From: an uncultured Peptococcaceae bacterium | Lineage (GTDB): Bacteria > Bacillota > Dehalobacteriia > UBA4068 > UBA4997 | Direction of reading: 5' to 3' | Length of the DNA: 5,802 bases | NCBI GenBank assembly: GCA_947626615.1 | Contig: CANQSW010000085.1 | Span: 1 to 5,802 of the forward strand | Part shown: positions 5,003 to 5,802 of the stretch, piece after piece | Position numbering within the stretch: position 1 is the stretch's first letter | Layout: each line of letters opens with the position of its first letter | Program-made: the position numbers and the translations under genes | Notes under the pieces: model-generated | The model's input: the letters and a program-made list of their open reading frames with translations, nothing else | Told to the model about the DNA's origin: nothing | The model's database searches: none

Positions 5003-5802
5003 TGCTGCTGCGGGTCTTAAAAATGATGGGCGGCGCGCTTGGCCCGTATCTGGCGGGCATTCTGCTGATGACGGCCTCGCTGCGCGGCTTCATGGTGGTG
5101 AAGGCGCTGCTGATACGCGACGTTTTCGCCTGGCTGGAGGACGCGGCCCCTGGCGGGCTGGCCGCCGTCATCGTGAAAAATCTGACGATCGGCCTGGCGC
5201 TGCTGGTCGTCTATATCTTCACGTCCTACGTTTACAAAATTTCGTCCAAACGCGGCGTGATGAACCTGAAAAACGTGATCTACGCTAAGATATTGCGCCT
5301 GCCGATGCAGTATTTTCTGAACAACCACAGCGGCGACCTGATCTCCCGCGCGTTTTACGATATGGGGCAGACGTCGGATATCTACGAGGCCAAATTCCGC
5401 CGCCTGATCGCGCCCGTCATCTCGGCCGCGCTGTATTTTGCCGTCATGCTGTATCTTAACGTGCCGCTGGCGCTGGGGCTGGCTGCTGCCAACCTGCTGG
5501 CCATGGTCTTAAACGCCTGCTATATCGGCAAAACGCGCCGTCTGCGCCGCGCCATAGCCGAGCTGAACGCCACGCTGACCGAGCGCGTGAACAACGTGAT
5601 CGGCGGCATCGCTATCGTCAAGATATTCGGTATCGGCCGCCGTCTCGGCGCGGCCTATGACGCGGATAACGACGAAATGATCGCCAAGCAGAAGCAGGAC
5701 GCTCGTTTGTCCAGCCAGCTGGAGGGCGCGAACACCTTTTTCGATTTCTTCTGCTCCTTCGCGTTCCTCTGCCTGGGCGTTTGGTTCGTCGGGCAGGGCC
5801 GG
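4999..5802 (+). CDS. ABC exporter half-transporter, subunit 2 (N-terminal part, runs off window)
   Basis: An open frame of 268 codons without a stop begins at ATG 4999-5001 and continues past the window end. The ATG overlaps the previous TGA as ATGA, and GGAGG (4987-4991) precedes it by 7 bases. A second in-frame ATG at 5002 is an equally workable start. The visible part is an ABC exporter membrane domain. Hydrophobic segments lie near residues 11-34, 60-79, 135-152, 154-174 and 247-264. LPMQYFLNNHSGDLISRAFYD at 101-121 is the intracellular coupling loop that corresponds to subunit 1. VIGGIAIVKIFGI at 200-212 matches the conserved segment after helix 4. The ATPase domain lies beyond the window, so it cannot be judged whether its catalytic residues are intact or degenerate, as is common in one partner of heterodimeric exporters. 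Confidence 0.9.
   Translation, partial: MMLLRVLKMMGGALGPYLAGILLMTASLRGFMVVKALLIRDVFAWLEDAAPGGLAAVIVKNLTIGLALLVVYIFTSYVYKISSKRGVMNLKNVIYAKILRLPMQYFLNNHSGDLISRAFYDMGQTSDIYEAKFRRLIAPVISAALYFAVMLYLNVPLALGLAAANLLAMVLNACYIGKTRRLRRAIAELNATLTERVNNVIGGIAIVKIFGIGRRLGAAYDADNDEMIAKQKQDARLSSQLEGANTFFDFFCSFAFLCLGVWFVGQGR

Overview
The window looks like chromosomal housekeeping DNA from a fairly GC-rich anaerobic Firmicute, most likely Negativicutes or a related clostridial lineage. This is inferred from three things: strong AGGAGG-type ribosome binding sites, luxS near a cobalamin C20-methyltransferase gene, and an unusual PurF-like protein beginning MGGFF that I recall from Bacteroides and Firmicutes. No 16S or other decisive marker is present, so the lineage is a suggestion only. 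I see no mobile element, CRISPR array, integrase or phage gene.

Layout. Positions 1-62 hold the last codons of an exonuclease III (xthA) gene on the plus strand. It converges on a minus-strand tRNA-Thr(GGT) gene (105-180), which has its own terminator (65-96) and a textbook sigma-70 promoter (199-227). Back to back with that promoter is luxS (289-750), preceded by a 22-bp interrupted palindrome that looks like an operator. A bidirectional hairpin terminator (769-810) separates luxS from the convergent PurF-like gene (831-2252, minus). A 250-bp divergent intergenic region carries a perfect TATAAT for the purF-like gene and a sigma-H-like promoter for the next plus-strand gene, a precorrin-2/cobalt-factor II C20-methyltransferase (2503-3189). 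After a likely terminator come two translationally coupled ABC exporter genes. The first is complete (3299-5002, TTG start). The second overlaps it at ATGA and runs off the window end (4999-5802).

How they fit together. LuxS recycles S-ribosylhomocysteine from SAM-dependent methylations and makes the AI-2 precursor. The cobalamin methyltransferase is one SAM consumer, so the two are linked only loosely, through the activated methyl cycle. The two ABC half-transporters most likely form a heterodimeric exporter; nothing here identifies the substrate.

The most interesting item is the PurF-like protein. It keeps the PRPP-binding loop and four cysteines in the positions of the [4Fe-4S] ligands of Bacillus-type PurF. 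It lacks the N-terminal nucleophilic cysteine and, by eye alignment, the glutamine-binding residues of the glutaminase site. It may be an ammonia-dependent, regulatory or repurposed phosphoribosyltransferase. The regulatory candidates (luxS palindrome, sigma-H-like promoter) are the next most useful leads.
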